A stretch of 64,000 nt of DNA from Anthoceros angustus (Eukaryota > Streptophyta > Anthocerotopsida > Anthocerotales > Anthocerotaceae), in NCBI GenBank assembly GCA_010909165.1, contig MU008151.1, forward strand, positions 186,001 through 250,000, written 5' to 3'. The translations under genes and the position numbers were made by a program. Below are positions 32,640 through 44,159 of this stretch, one piece after another (position 1 is the first letter of the stretch; every line of letters starts with the position of its first letter). The notes beneath the pieces were generated by a model, which saw only the letters and a list, made by a program, of their open reading frames with translations, was not told where the DNA came from and did no database searches.

Positions 32640-33085
32640 CTTTCGACACTAGTGCGGGGATGTAGCGGAAGTAGAGCCCCACCATGGAGCTTGGAGTTCT
32701 GCGAATAGGTGGAATTGCCTTGAGAAGTGTGGAAGATGTGGATTACACCCTTAATCGAAGGCCTATAGGGTGTTGTGTCCTAAGTGAAGGGTTCTCATCG
32801 ATGAGATCCTAGGCTGCACGTGTACTGTCGCTGCCACAAGAGAAGTTGTGCCTCTTCAGCCTTCAAGCGGTGACTATATCTCAATCTAGGGTCCACTTTC
32901 TGGTCTGTGACACGGTGGTGTGGAAGCAATCCATTCCAAGCCTTCATCTGCCTTGAGGGTGTCTACAGTAGTGGTCAAACTCCATGTACTCTAGGTTCGG
33001 TTTCCCCTGCATTATGGCAGCTTGAGATCACTTACAAGCTCTGGGGTTTGTTTGGTGGACAGGGTTTTTCTTTTTGCGGACAACC
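32640..33085 (+). pseudogene. Chimeric patch: unknown-family fragment and sulfiredoxin fragments (copy 2)
   Basis: Positions 32671-32690 (gcggaagtagagccccacca) match antisense sequence of the unknown family at 52723. The next part (gttctgcgaataggtggaat) matches 28755. From 32928, gcaatccattccaagccttc, gagggtgtctaca, tggcagcttgagatcactta, ctctggggtttg and ggacagggtttt follow the SRX exon 3-intron 3-exon 4 order. All are too short and broken to code. Confidence 0.55.
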
Positions 33086-34389
33086 TGTACAAGCTTTACA
33101 AAGGTGGTCTTACAAGAAGAGCACAGGCAGAACCAGACCGTGTTTGGATATAGCCAGAGGCAAAAACCTTACAGGCAGAGCCTGTAGGGAGACAAAGAAC
33201 AAGCAACCCCCATCCAGCACCCACAAAAGTGAAGATCCTAAGGCAACTGGTGCTGAACGGGGCACAATTATTCCAGCTGTTCCAACCAGGGGTCCATGGG
33301 GGTTTCACGATGCCATCAATTGGAAGCTCATGGAAACCTTGGACTTGGTCTATATTCCAAATTACGTGACTTTTAAAATATATTAATATATAATTTATAT
33401 TTATATTTTTTTCTAGGGCAAAACACGCTTTTTTTTATATAACGCACACTAGACGCACCCACACTAGGCCTCCAAGTAGCCCGCCATCCTCCTATACCAA
33501 TTCCCAGCTGCTCATTAGGGACGTTGGACCATCTACCCATATACGAGGTTAGCCCTTGTAGTATTTAACTCTTTCCAACTCTCATTAAAGTTTCCTTCCA
33601 ACCTCATCAAACCTTCTCCACAAGAGTTTAGGAAGATTATTTGTAGACCGCTACTCTCACCCAAATATAGAGTGGGTTTTAAGTTTTTTTCTTCCCTACT
33701 ACCGTACCCCAAGGGGTGATTCGGCGTTAATTAATTAAAATTAGTAAAAGTTGAAAATCCAGAAATTATTATAGTTAAAATGTTGAATAGGTAAAAATTT
33801 ATGAGTTTATGATGCCGAAAATAAGGAAACTAGGGTTTGTGGAAAATTAGGGCCTATTTAGGGAGATCTATACATATCCATTAGTTTTATATATACCTAT
33901 ATATTTTAATAAATTTTGAAATTTGATAAAATTATTTTTTGTAAATGTTGAAATTTTGAAAAATATAAATATTTATGTTGAACCTTGTTTTTTTCAAAAA
34001 ATAATTATTTCGGCATTATCCTGTTGAACCACCCTTCGAGGTACGGTATGTACCTAACTTTCCCAAGCTAGGTTTTCTTAAGCTCTAAATAAACCTTAAT
34101 AACCACTATCTCAACTTATCAATTTTATTTCAGGATAATTTTGGGCTCCGTTTTACCTTCTTTATATGACTTCTTCCATAATTATTAATAGATATATTGA
34201 TAATTAATTCATTGAAGAGGACTACCATATTAGAAGTTTTTTGTTTGAAACACATTCATATTAACATCCTATATTGTAATTTGAAAATCTATTCTCCATA
34301 TGGCTTCTAACTTATTTAAAATATTCAAAAATATTTTATGGACGATGATTACATTAACAGCTTTCTTTCTTGGCCATTGTTCAGATTAG
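33086..34389. other. AT-rich intergenic DNA
   Basis: No gene seen. Composition falls sharply from 33.36 kb, with long A/T runs. It leads into the LTR-like segment and the left arm of the inverted repeat. Confidence 0.5.
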
Positions 34390-34920
34390 TTGTATTATAA
34401 CCTGCCTAGAGAGGGAATGTTACAACCATCAAGTGGTAGTCATCAAGAGGACCTCCTAGAGATATGTGGCTTGCAAACAATCCAAGTATTCTAATTTTCC
34501 AATTGGGGCGAGCTTCTGAGATACAAAAGGGTTAGCCTAAAAGCTTATGCTTTACATTGGGGATTGTGGAGATCTAGCTAGAAGAGCTAAGTTCTCATTG
34601 AGTCTAAGTGCCCTAGCCAAAGGGGCGTAATGGCTGGACTCTAATATGTACTTTGTGAATAAAGAGCAGCCTTTAGGAGGTCTTTTATGAGTCATTTGTG
34701 CGCGCTGGACTGCTGGGGGCCTAGAATTGTGTCGTGAGAAATAAAACGTTGTGAGATTTTTGTGCACATCTTGGAGCAGGAGTGAATTGGCGCGATCCAA
34801 GGCTGTTGGTTGTCCGGCACTTGCTACATATATCTTGGCTCCATAGTGAGAGGTGCTCCTAGGAGAACTATAAAATGAGATTTTGTCAAAAGTATTAGAT
34901 GGTTTTTTAAAGATACACAT
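34390..34920 (+). repeat. LTR-like segment upstream of GH17
   Basis: Starts near tgttacaaccatcaagtgg and contains gggcgagcttctgagatac, a gggattgtggagatctagc motif and tgtgaataaagagcagcc, the last also found at 1125-1140. It resembles a solo copia LTR. It ends about 100 bp before the GH17 start codon, so it could supply that gene's promoter. Mirrored at 63.6-64.0 kb. Confidence 0.5.
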
Positions 34921-35023
34921 GCAGCGACATGATTTTGTGCATGCAAGACCAATGTACCATTAGGTCTCACACAGGAAAAGTTTGCGTGCTACGAAACGAG
35001 GAGCCTTCTTTCAAATCGTTATA

Positions 35024-36131
35024 ATGAAGTTTATATTATTTTGCATAGTATTATGTTGTTTAAGTTTGACAACAGAAGGGATTGGAATAAATTGGGGAAT
35101 GACTTCATCTCAACGCTTAGACCCATCATTTGCGGTTCAGTTAATTAAAAGATATGGCTTTGATCAAGTGAAATTTTTTTCACCAAATGCTGCAGCCTTG
35201 GATGCGCTAGCTTCATCTTCAGAAATCGGAGTGATGCTAGGAACTGAAAATTCTGATATAATTGCGTTTTCTCAAAGTGTCCATAATGCGACGAAATGGA
35301 TTCAAAAGAATGTAAAGCCATATAAACACCGTGGTACAAATATCATGTAAGGAGAAATTCATTGTAAACGTGAAGGTTTTGTATGAATTTCTTTTGTGGA
35401 ACACTAATTCAATCTTTTATTGCAGGTATATTGGTCTTGGGAACGAACCTCTTGCTACTTTCTGGAATCAAAATTTTGCTCCTATGTTACTCCCAGCCTT
35501 ACAAAATTTATATCAAGCTTTGAAGAAAGAAAATATGGCTGATACCATAAGGCTTACAATCCCTTTCAATTATGATGTTGTTTCAAGTTCGAGTATTCCA
35601 TCACAATCAACATTTCGTAGTGATCTATCATATGTTATGAAAGATATTGTAGCATTTTTAGATAAAATTGGAGGGGTATTTTCAATAAATGTATATCCTT
35701 TCTATGCTCTCGATAGTAATGATCAGATTCCTCTAGCATATGCTTTTGAATGCAACAAATTAACACAAATGCCATATCCTAGTTTATTTCAAGCATCATA
35801 TGACAGTGTAGTAGCAGCTTTAATGGATGTAGGTTATGGTAATATGCAAATCATAGTTGGAGAAACAGGATGGCCAACAAAAGGTGAGAAAAATGCAAAT
35901 TTACGTAAGGCGCATGCTTACAACCAACGGCTTATTGACTTTGCACAGAGTGGAAGGGGAACCCCAATGAGACAAAATGAAACATTGAACATATTTTTAT
36001 TTTCACTAGTTGATGAAGATCAGAAAATTTCATCCTCATTTGAACCGTATTGGGGGATAGCAGATATTCATGGGCATCCAAAATATAATTTATCTATAAC
36101 ACAAAAATATTCAAAACATATATGTGTATAG
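35024..36131 (+). CDS. Glucan endo-1,3-beta-glucosidase, GH17
   Basis: A GH17 glycosidase acting on beta-1,3-glucan (callose or fungal walls) outside the cell. Exons 35024-35346 and 35426-36131 joined across a 79-nt GT-AG intron give 342 aa. Residues 1-19 are a signal peptide (MKFILFCIVLCCLSLTTEG), followed by the mature start IGINWG. The proton donor lies in IGLGNEP and the nucleophile in IIVGETGWPTKG, the GH17 signature. No C-terminal X8 domain or GPI signal is seen, and the length is normal for the short class. The gene is strongly AT-rich compared with its neighbours. The mirrored copy in the right arm is broken, so this may be the only working one of the pair. Confidence 0.93.
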
Positions 36132-36859
36132 TTGATACTGAACCATCCTACTGATTGCCGCAAAGATTTGTTATCTTCAATACAATATAGAAGGCTATAC
36201 TTTTGGGCAAAAATAAAGTTATTTTACTAAAATATTTAATATTTATTAGTTTATTAAAAAAACTAATATATTTTTTTGTCGAAAGTTTGTGTATAGATGT
36301 ATCCCTCGGCACTTGAGTGTACGAGTCCAACACCGAGTCAAGCGCGTCGCACTCGGGTTTGCAAGTTACACACCGCTTTGCTATCGATTGGATCTTAACA
36401 ATGCTTTTTCCATTGCATCACTTTTTTCCCGGTGGAACAAAAGCTATTGGCTTACTATTTCAAACTTACAGAGTGTGTAATTGGAGTAAAATAATTTTTT
36501 TTTTGTAAACTCTGTAAAAACTAATTTATTGTTAAAATTACACCTTTTCTAAAAATAAAATACTAAGTGAAGGGGCACTCAAACTGCAGCACCCTATCTA
36601 TGGTAGTCAATTTCGAGATAGAGACACTTAAGTATAGTGGTAAACAAGTTCAACTTATTGTAGATGTAATTTATATATTTCACAGTATTTTTTCAATTAG
36701 ATTGATGTTGAATTCTTAATTTCTAGAAAGTTTAAAATTTGAATTCTCAATTCGCTGGAAGACAAACAAACAAATTTATTTGAAGTGCACTAACGATGAA
36801 CATGCTGCCATGGCACTTGGTTCTCAGGGCAACTTGCTCAATGAAGTCAACTAGGCTAA
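36132..36859. other. AT-rich 3' flank of GH17
   Basis: 3' UTR and intergenic DNA without a gene. A cgagtccaacaccgagtcaag, cgcactcgggtttgcaagtt stretch near 36320 is more GC-rich and is mirrored at 62.2 kb. Confidence 0.5.
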
Positions 36860-37395
36860 TAGCACTAGAGGCATTGCTCTCTAAGTACCCCATCCAGGTC
36901 TAAGTCATTGGTCTCTAGGTATGGTAGGTAACTACCCCATCCATGTCTGAGTCATGGGTCTCTAGGTACTCTAGGTACCCCTTCGCCATGGCACTTGGTT
37001 CTCCGCACAATTTGCTCCATGGAGTCAACTAGGCTACTAGCACCTGAGGCATTGCTCGAGGTACCTCATCCGTGTCCAAGGCATTGGTCTCTAGGTACCC
37101 AATTTGGGTCCGAGGCATTACTCTAAGTACCCCATCTTGGCCCCGAGGCATTGGTCTCAGGTACCCCATCCGGGTTGAGGCATTGCTTTAGGTACCCCAT
37201 CCAAGTCTGAGTCATTTCTCTCTAAGTGCTCTAGGTACCCCATCTAGGTCCGAGGCATTGGTCTTTAGGTACCTCATCTGGGTCCGAGGTATTGCTCTCT
37301 ATGTAGCCCATCCACGTCCGAGGCATTGGTCTCTAGGTACTCTATCCGAGTCCGAGTCTGAGGCATTGCTGTCTACGTACCCCATCCAGGTCCCC
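36860..37395. repeat. Minisatellite 'gaggcattggtctctaggtacc'
   Basis: About a dozen units of ggtaccccatccaggtccgag, gcattggtctcta with lengths near 30-45 bp. Two longer copies share atggcacttggttct and gtcaactaggctactagcac (36810, 36990). Mirrored at 61190-61690. Noncoding. Confidence 0.8.
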
Positions 37396-37715
37396 TTTGT
37401 TGTGTAGAGACGTTCTTAAGATGTGTGTGTCCATTTGGCTTAAGCCATTTGGAGGTCAAAGAGATCTACTCAACGATATATCTATTTTACTTATACATAA
37501 AGATGGGTTCACCTATCTAATTTTAATTTTATCATGTTACATGCGAATTAGCGTTGTTGTGGGTTTCTCATTCTCCACCGCTGTATAATCACAATTGGGT
37601 AAAACGACAACGATATTCTAGCATCGAAATGGTGTTCTAATATCGAAGTGGGTGTAAAACAACCACATGCCTGACAGATTCGAACTCTCGCAGACCAACC
37701 CATGTAGTTAAGTAA

Positions 37716-40345
37716 GCACAACAACAACTTTATTTATGTCCACTAAACCTTTAACACCCCTTAACCAACAACAACAAAAACTTTATTTATGTCCACTAAG
37801 GATGGAAGAACCATCATGGGACAGAGATAGTACAGCGTAAAAGAGGTTTAAAAACCGAGTACACTTACGCACGTCGAACTAGAGAAGCAGACTGTATGAG
37901 GGAAGCGTAAAAGAAGGCAAAGACTACAAGGAGTCCAACAAGGACCGCCAAGATCAAGAAGCTCAGAGAGACATAGTCCAGAGCCTAGGAATGTGGAAAG
38001 AAAAAATCATGAGCGAGAAGCCGCACATTCAAAAGAAGAGAGTAACGAGACCGAATATCGCATAGGCGTGACAATAAAAGAGGAAGTGTGATTGATTCGT
38101 GGATCCAAGGAGCAAAGCTTGCATCCTATCGCCTTGGGAGGGGTAGGCTTGAGCCAACTCGGTCTCAATCCGGAGGTGGTGGGAGCTAACACGAAATTGA
38201 CCTATGAGTGTGCGGAGTTTGAAGGAAAGGGGGAACTAAGGAAGGTGGTAGGAAATTTACGAGGGAGGATTAACTGAGCCTGCCTTTGTAAAAGCGGAGT
38301 CTAGAAGTGAGAGGGGAAAAGGAAAGAGGGGACCAGTGAGGCGAAGGTATCTTAATTTAAGGGCCCCGAATGGAGTGGTTGGGGGATGTGAGAAAGGGGA
38401 GTTGGGAGGAGGGAGAGGCCAAGCAGGAGTCGAAAAGGTTCAAACTCGAATCTTCTAAGCCTGGCAGCTTGAGAAAGCCAAAGAAAAGAAGCTTGTGGGT
38501 CAAGATTGAGCCAGAGCGAGCGGAGGACCTAAAGGCAAGGAGGAGGTAAGGGGATCCAAAATGGGATTAGCAATATCAAGGAGGTGGAGGCGGTAAAGAA
38601 AGGATGAGAGACGAAAAAGGCCATCAAGTTCGAGGGGAAAGGCTGCAAATTCAGAAAGGAGGATGGGTAATGGAGTCAAACGCTTACAAGCAATGTGAGT
38701 GCGGAGAAAGGAAGATTGAACCTTTCCACCTTTGCCCAAGAAGAAGGGGAAAGATCCGGGCCCCAAATTTCAGCGCCATACAAGGCGGAGGGAATTACCA
38801 TAGTGTTGAACACCGCTCAAGATTGATATCCTCAAGATTCATCCTCAGATAAAAGAACGCAGCACGTATGAGCCCATCCCCTTGGTAGCGGGAGGAGGCG
38901 AGGAGGTCCAGTTAAATTTAGGACCAAAATAGTGATACCAGATAAGTATAGGATCGAACCATCTCCACCTCCCGACCATCATAATAAAATTTGCAATCAC
39001 CCTTGTAATCCCGAGTGTTGAACCGCATAATCTTGGTCTTGCAGATTGACAAAGAGACCCTTGGTTTTACAAAAAGGGATAAAACATCCATTGCTTTTCT
39101 CCGGAATGAGATAAAAGAACAATATCATCCGTGATATAGGAGGATAGGAATACTTTAAATAGCCGAGCACCGTGGTCGCCAGATCAAGAAGCCATTCCTC
39201 AAGCTCATCAATATACAACCCAAAGAGATTTGGGGACAAAGGGTCGCGAACGCCAAGTTGGATAGGGATCCGTGGGAAGACAAACCACGGGAGTCTTGAT
39301 TCGAGCAAAGACCCTTGTAGAGAAGGGTAGCAAGATGCCACAAATGAGGAGGCATCTTAAGAGATTGAAGTCTCACAAAACAACTTATCCCAAGGCACAG
39401 AGTTGAAAGCACGCTTAAAGTCAACAAAACAACAGTAGACGTGCTTCTTCAGATGTCGAGCCCCCTCAACAATAGCCCGGAGGGTAAAAAGATGATCCAA
39501 AGTATTCCGACCGGGGCGGAAACCGGCTTGGCCCCGAGCACGCACCTTAGCCTCCTCAGCCCAGGACGTAGTCAAGATCTCCAAACAAGAGCTAAAGATC
39601 TTAGCATAGATAGACTCCACGGTGATAAATCGGTAATTAGAAGGGAGATAAGGGTCGCCAGCCTTGAGAATGGAGTGGATATCATTCTCACACCAAGGAT
39701 CAGGGAAACCGAAAGACAAAGCATCATTAAATGAGAGGCAAGATGCGAGGAGAAGGAGGTAGAGTCAAGAACCGGAATAAATCCCTGTGGATACCATTAG
39801 GGCCGAGTCGCATCACCGAGCTTGACAGCACGGGCAACTAGATTGGCGTGAAAACCCGAGACCGTGATCGAGGAATCGAGGCAAGGAGGCGGAGGGATGT
39901 GGTAAAGACTATGAACATAGGAGAGGAGTTCAGAGTGGCTTTGAGAAGAATGGGTGAGCGGTGGAATTCCTTCCAAAAGGCGAGCCACCGGGACGCTCAA
40001 GAGAGATAAGACGGTGTGTGTTCTTGGATGAATTGGGACTTTTTCATGGAGATGAAGGCTTTGTAAGGCTTGATGCTGGCTTTGTAAAGAGCGGAATGAT
40101 GGGATCCGGGAGGAGATTAAGTTGGCGCAAAGTGAGATGTAATTGAGAGCGCATGCGCTACAATCCGCATCAAACCGTGGATGGCGGGGGTTGGTTTGCA
40201 CGGGAGGATGGCAAAATTTGAAAGGAAAAGTGGAGCGGGCAGAGGTGAGAACAGCAGAGGCGGAAGTGGCAGCGACAAGAAAAGGGAGGGTGGGGAATGG
40301 AAGCAAGGGAATGGAACCACTCGGCCAAAGCTTCTACTTGCAAAA
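37716..40345 (-). mobile_element. LINE (non-LTR retrotransposon), 5'-truncated
   Basis: Minus-strand frames encode a non-LTR reverse transcriptase: NYRFITVESIYAKIF, AGFRPGRNTLDHLFTLRAIV, CFVDFKRAFNSVPWDK, then a catalytic-type box reading YITDDIVLLSHS near 39.13 kb, and CKTKGLFVNLQ. An upstream segment (ISMKKSQFIQEHT-like, SELLSYVHSLYHIP) matches the region before the RT domain. No endonuclease domain is present, so the 5' end is lost. The 3' end reads tagtggacataaataaagtt plus (gtt)n, present twice in tandem 50 bp apart, and there is no poly(A). Several frameshifts and stops make it inactive. Confidence 0.85.
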
Positions 40346-40818
40346 AAAGAGGTGAATCGTAAAGATGTAACGCCGATAACCATTGAGGAGCTCCACGGTG
40401 GGCTACCAAGTCCGTCCTCGAGGAGCTCCCACTGTGGGCTACCAAGTCAGCCCTCGGGAAAGCAAACATGTTGGTTTCCACGAGCCCGCGGGATTCGCAC
40501 CAGAGCGCAGCGATGGTGGGATTCGCAGCAATCGCGACAGACACGGGCACTAAACTCACGTGCACCTCCGGATGCTTGATTTCCGGAAAATGCCCAAGAA
40601 TCAGCGAGGTCAGCCTGGCTTGCCATCGGTTCCCGCGCTGTAGCAGCAGAAACCTGGCCGGCCGTGGACCAGCCTTGCACCAACCTTGCGGCCTACTGTA
40701 TATGATGCCAGTGTCCACCTCCACACCTCCATTCCACTGCACTGCTCCTCTCTTCCCACAGCCTTCCTTCCAGCACCAACCTCGCAGCTCCCTGAGGTCG
40801 ACGCGGAGCCCATCCGAC

Positions 40819-42140
40819 ATGGAGCGGCCCGCATCGTCCCGCTCCCATTCCCGCCGCCCGCCATCCCCATCTCCATCGCCTCTGCTCCTCCTGCTCCCTC
40901 TTCTCCTTCTGGCGCTCGCCGGCCTGGCCAAGTCGGCGGCTCAACCGGTGGAGGGGGTCTCGCTCAACGCCTGGGCCGACGCCGACCAGGTCCATGTGTC
41001 GCAGGTGGACCCGGATCTGGGCACCGTCTGGCCGCACGGGAGGGTGGAGCAAACGCAGCCGACCCTGACGTCGTGGGGTCGCTGGGGTGACGGTGAAGGT
41101 GATCACGAAGGCGGGTGGGCGTGGCAGCAAGTGGTTTGCCCGGCTCCCGTTCTGCCGGGGCCGGGTGTGGGTCGCGCTGAAGCCGAGCAGCAAGACGGAT
41201 CCCGCATCCTGCCCCGCCGGCGCTGTGGAAACGACCTCGTCGTGCGGGTTCACGGCATGCACCAAGCTCGCCCCGGGTGGCACGGCAAGCGGCTCGCGGA
41301 GCAGAGACGGGCGTACGACGAGGTCCTGGTCGACTCGGTGGGCGTTTTCAGCCATGGCAGCTTTCCTGCGCGACATCATCACGGGCATCATCACCCCACC
41401 GGAAGCACGCCCCGCGCCCACGCCTGCTCACTCTCCAGCTCCATCGCCCATGCATCATCACCACAAGGCGCCTGCTCCATCGCCAGTCCATCACCACAAG
41501 ACGCCGGCTCCGTCGCCTGTGCATCACCACAAGGCGCCGCCCATCGCCGGCTCACCACCACAAGGCGCCCACGCCGGCTCCGTCGCCAGCAGCCCATCAG
41601 CACAAGGCGCCGGCTCCGTCGCCAGCCCATCACCGCAAGGCGCCGGCTGCATCGCCAGCCCATCACCACAAGGCGCCGGCTCCATCGCCAGTCCATCACC
41701 ACCAAGTTCCGGCTCCAGCTCCTGCGCATGGTCACGGTCATGGGCACCATGCTCCGTCGCCTCGTAGTCACCATTACTCCAGATCGTTGCAATTGTCGGA
41801 GGTGTCGCGGCCCAGCAACTGGCATCATCCTTATTCCGAAGCTCCTGAGCATGGCGAGCATCCTCATGAGCATCTCGAGCACCCGCATCAGCCGGGGCAT
41901 CCTCATCCCACGGCGGGCCAGCCAAGGCTCCAGTGCCCCGCACCACGGCGACAACAGCTGCAACACCAAGTGGACGGTGGAGGCAACGTCATCGAGGTGA
42001 TGGACTACTCCAAGGAGGAACCCATGAAAGACTCCGCTTGGGAGGACAAGCCGGGCTGCAAGTTGGTTTCCAAGAACGAGGGAAATTGGCTTCTGGTATG
42101 TGTGAAATGTGCAGACGTGCCCTCCGGTAGCTACCCGTAG
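40819..42140 (+). pseudogene. Histidine/proline-rich secreted protein, AGP-like (frameshifted copy)
   Basis: Starts MERPASSRSHSRRPP and has a hydrophobic signal segment (LLLLPLLLLALAGLAKSAA), then VEGVSLNAWADADQVHVSQ. A Cys-containing module follows (CPAGAVETTSSCGFTACTKLAPG). A long repeat of HHHKAPAPSPV units comes next, as in His-rich non-classical arabinogalactan proteins. A C-terminal Cys module follows (CNTKW, then PGCKLVSKNEGNWLLVCVKC) ending GSYP. At least five frame changes are needed to read it through, at about 41.08, 41.27, 41.40, 41.55 and 41.93 kb. The right-arm copy has shifts at other places, so either both are decayed or the sequence has indel errors. Role probably cell wall. 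Confidence 0.65.
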
Positions 42141-42389
42141 GTGGCGAAGGCTATCGACAGCGGGGACGAGTCTGTCGAGTATGCTCTTCTTCCGTGAACT
42201 TGATGTCGATCCTAGTACCTACTGTTGATCGATAGGATCGGTTGTGGCCGTGCTGGATTATGAGCTTGCATCTTGCAAGCGACTGGCTTGATTGGAAGTT
42301 GAATTAAGAGAAGTGGATCCTGTGTCTCAAGATTGTCTGCTACCAGTCCCAACACGCGTTTAATGCCTACGCAACATTACATCTGGAGA

Positions 42390-42464
42390 TAGGGTTTAGG
42401 GTTTGTTTGTTGGAAAGTGGACAGACAGGGCGACTTGCACCTCTTGAGATAGGGCTTAGGGTTT
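42390..42464. promoter_or_regulatory. Telomere-like motifs
   Basis: tagggtttagggtttg (42390) and agggcttagggttta (42451) are separated by about 45 bp and both are followed or preceded by cttgagata-like bases. These are telo-box complements; they might belong to a promoter of a minus-strand transcript or be short interstitial telomere relics. Confidence 0.3.
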
Positions 42465-42534
42465 AATGTAGATGGCATGCAAGCCGCTGCCGTGAAATTG
42501 CTGTATGAGGAAGAAATGTTACTAACCGATGAAT

Positions 42535-42660
42535 AGCAATCCATTCCAAGCCTTCATCCACTTGGTCGATTCCATCTTCTTTAAGGTTAGGTTGCGGCTG
42601 CAAAGTGGCAGCTGGAGATCCCTTACAGGCTCCGGGTTTGTCTCCTGCTGGACAGAGGTT
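42535..42660 (+). pseudogene. Sulfiredoxin intron/exon fragment (copy 3)
   Basis: agcaatccattccaagcctt, aaggttaggttg, gtggcagctggagatccctt, tccgggtttgtctcctgctg and gacagaggtt match the SRX exon 3 to exon 4 junction region seen at 20.33-20.47 kb and its other copies. It is fused directly to the second AGP-like gene at about 42660. Confidence 0.6.
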
Positions 42661-43278
42661 CAGGTTCAGAGCCCAGCAGCAAGTCGGTCACCTGCCCTGC
42701 CGGATCCGTGCAGACCAATTCGTGGTGCGGATTCACGACCTGCACCCAGCTCGCCCCTGGGTGGCGCGGCAAGCGGCTTGCGGAGAAGAAACAGCCATAT
42801 TCGCCAGGCAAGGGCAGGGGCCCGCACAAGGCTGGCTCCATCGCCTCGCCCGCCGTGGCCAGCGCCCAATTAAGGCTCCGACTCCAGCCCCAGGTATCGC
42901 TGCCCAGCAGTTGGCGTCATCCTTATTCGGAAGCGGTAGCTCGTGAGCATGCCGAACATCCTCAATACGAGCATCCTGAGCATCCCGAAAATCTGCACCC
43001 TTGGTATCCTCATCCCCAGGGCGGCTCAGGTAAGGACCCAGTGACCCAGCACCATGGCGATGAGATCTGCAAGTCCAAGTGGGCCGTGCAGGGGAACGTC
43101 GAAATCCAAGTCATGGACTACTCCTTTGTTGAAGGAGAAACCCGTGGAGGACAAGTCAGACTGTAAGTGGGTTCCCAACAAAGAGGATAATTCGCTTCTG
43201 GTTTGTGTGAAATGTGCAGACGAGCCCTCCAGTGGCTACCCGTCCGAGGTGAAGACTGCCGAGAGCGGCGACCAGCCT
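42660..43278 (+). pseudogene. Second His/Pro-rich AGP-like gene, truncated at both ends
   Basis: It aligns with the first AGP-like gene from the Cys module onward: EPSSKSVTCPAGSVQTNSWC, GFTTCTQLAPGWRGKRLAE, then HPYSEAV, EHPEHPENLHPWYPHPQGG, CKSKW and DCKWVPNKEDNSLLVCVKC. The signal peptide and most of the HHHKAPAPSP repeats are missing. The 5' end is fused to an SRX fragment and the 3' end is cut by a SINE at 43279. Several frameshifts are present. Confidence 0.6.
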
Positions 43279-43485
43279 GGCTTAGGCCAAATGGACACAC
43301 ATTTATAAGAACGCCGTGATTAAGCATCCTGAGCTCAGATGGGTACTTAGATGGGGTGCCTAAAGGGAGTGGATGCCCTTGGTGCAAGTAGCTTAGGCAC
43401 ACCATGGTACAAGTGGCTTAAGTACCAAGTCCCATGACGGAAATCCTTCCTTAGTGGACTGAAATAAAATTCTTCTTCTTCTTCT
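43279..43485 (+). mobile_element. SINE-like repeat, (TTC)n tail (left arm)
   Basis: Same family as 19546-19756, with ggcttaggccaaatggacac at the head and gtggactgaaataaaattc plus (ttc)n at the tail. It ends the second AGP-like gene. Confidence 0.65.
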
Positions 43486-44159
43486 GTTGAGAATCCTCTT
43501 CTGCCGTCTTCATGATGTGGACTCGCAGTAGTTTACATCGACTGAGCTAAGAAGAGAAAAGAATAAGCTAAGGATATGATCCGTTTTGGCTTGTGCAACT
43601 TGCAAGCGCTTTGCTTCATTGCGATTAGAATGAAGAGCGTTGGCTCAGTCCTTATACATTTGTTAGAACTAAATAAGTAATGGTTTTGGAATTCAAGGCC
43701 TTAATCCCACGATTTCAATAAATCCTTTGGCTGTTGGCTGTTAACCTACTTGATCTTTGACCTTCAGTTTATATTTAAATATATAAGCTTTGGCTTTCTG
43801 CTTTCTATCTCTTGGATTTCTGAACGTGGGCTTTAGTCTTGTACCTCTTGACTTTCTTAATAATACATTCTCAGGATATTCTCGGTTTCATGAGAAGCTC
43901 TTCATAGAGCTTTCGATCATCAGCAGAACAACCTGAATTGCGGCAAGAGTTTTAATCTTGTAAGCTGCACGAGCTCTTAGCTTTGATGTAAGTCCGATAA
44001 AGCCTCTTGTATCCGAATGTCGAATGCGAGGATGCGCATACCTTGAATTTCAATAGGTTCAATCAAGAGGTGGATTCAGCTAAACCAGGAGCGGAGCAAG
44101 AGCAAGATATAGGATGGGTCTTTTCAGGGTAACAATATTTTGTGAGCTGCTGAATAGTC
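43486..44159. other. Intergenic DNA, left arm
   Basis: No gene seen. Contains gtaagctgcacgagctcttag near 43960, similar to gtcagctgcacgagcttgtag at 21910, so it includes upstream sequence of the truncated coiled-coil gene copy. Confidence 0.45.

Noticed and set aside
40170-41421. Minus-strand open frames over the AGP-like gene
   Set aside because: GC-rich shadows of the plus-strand gene; the signal peptide, Cys modules and repeats are all on the plus strand.
42390-42464. Chromosome-end telomere
   Set aside because: Only two motif units are present at each spot, inside gene-bearing sequence.
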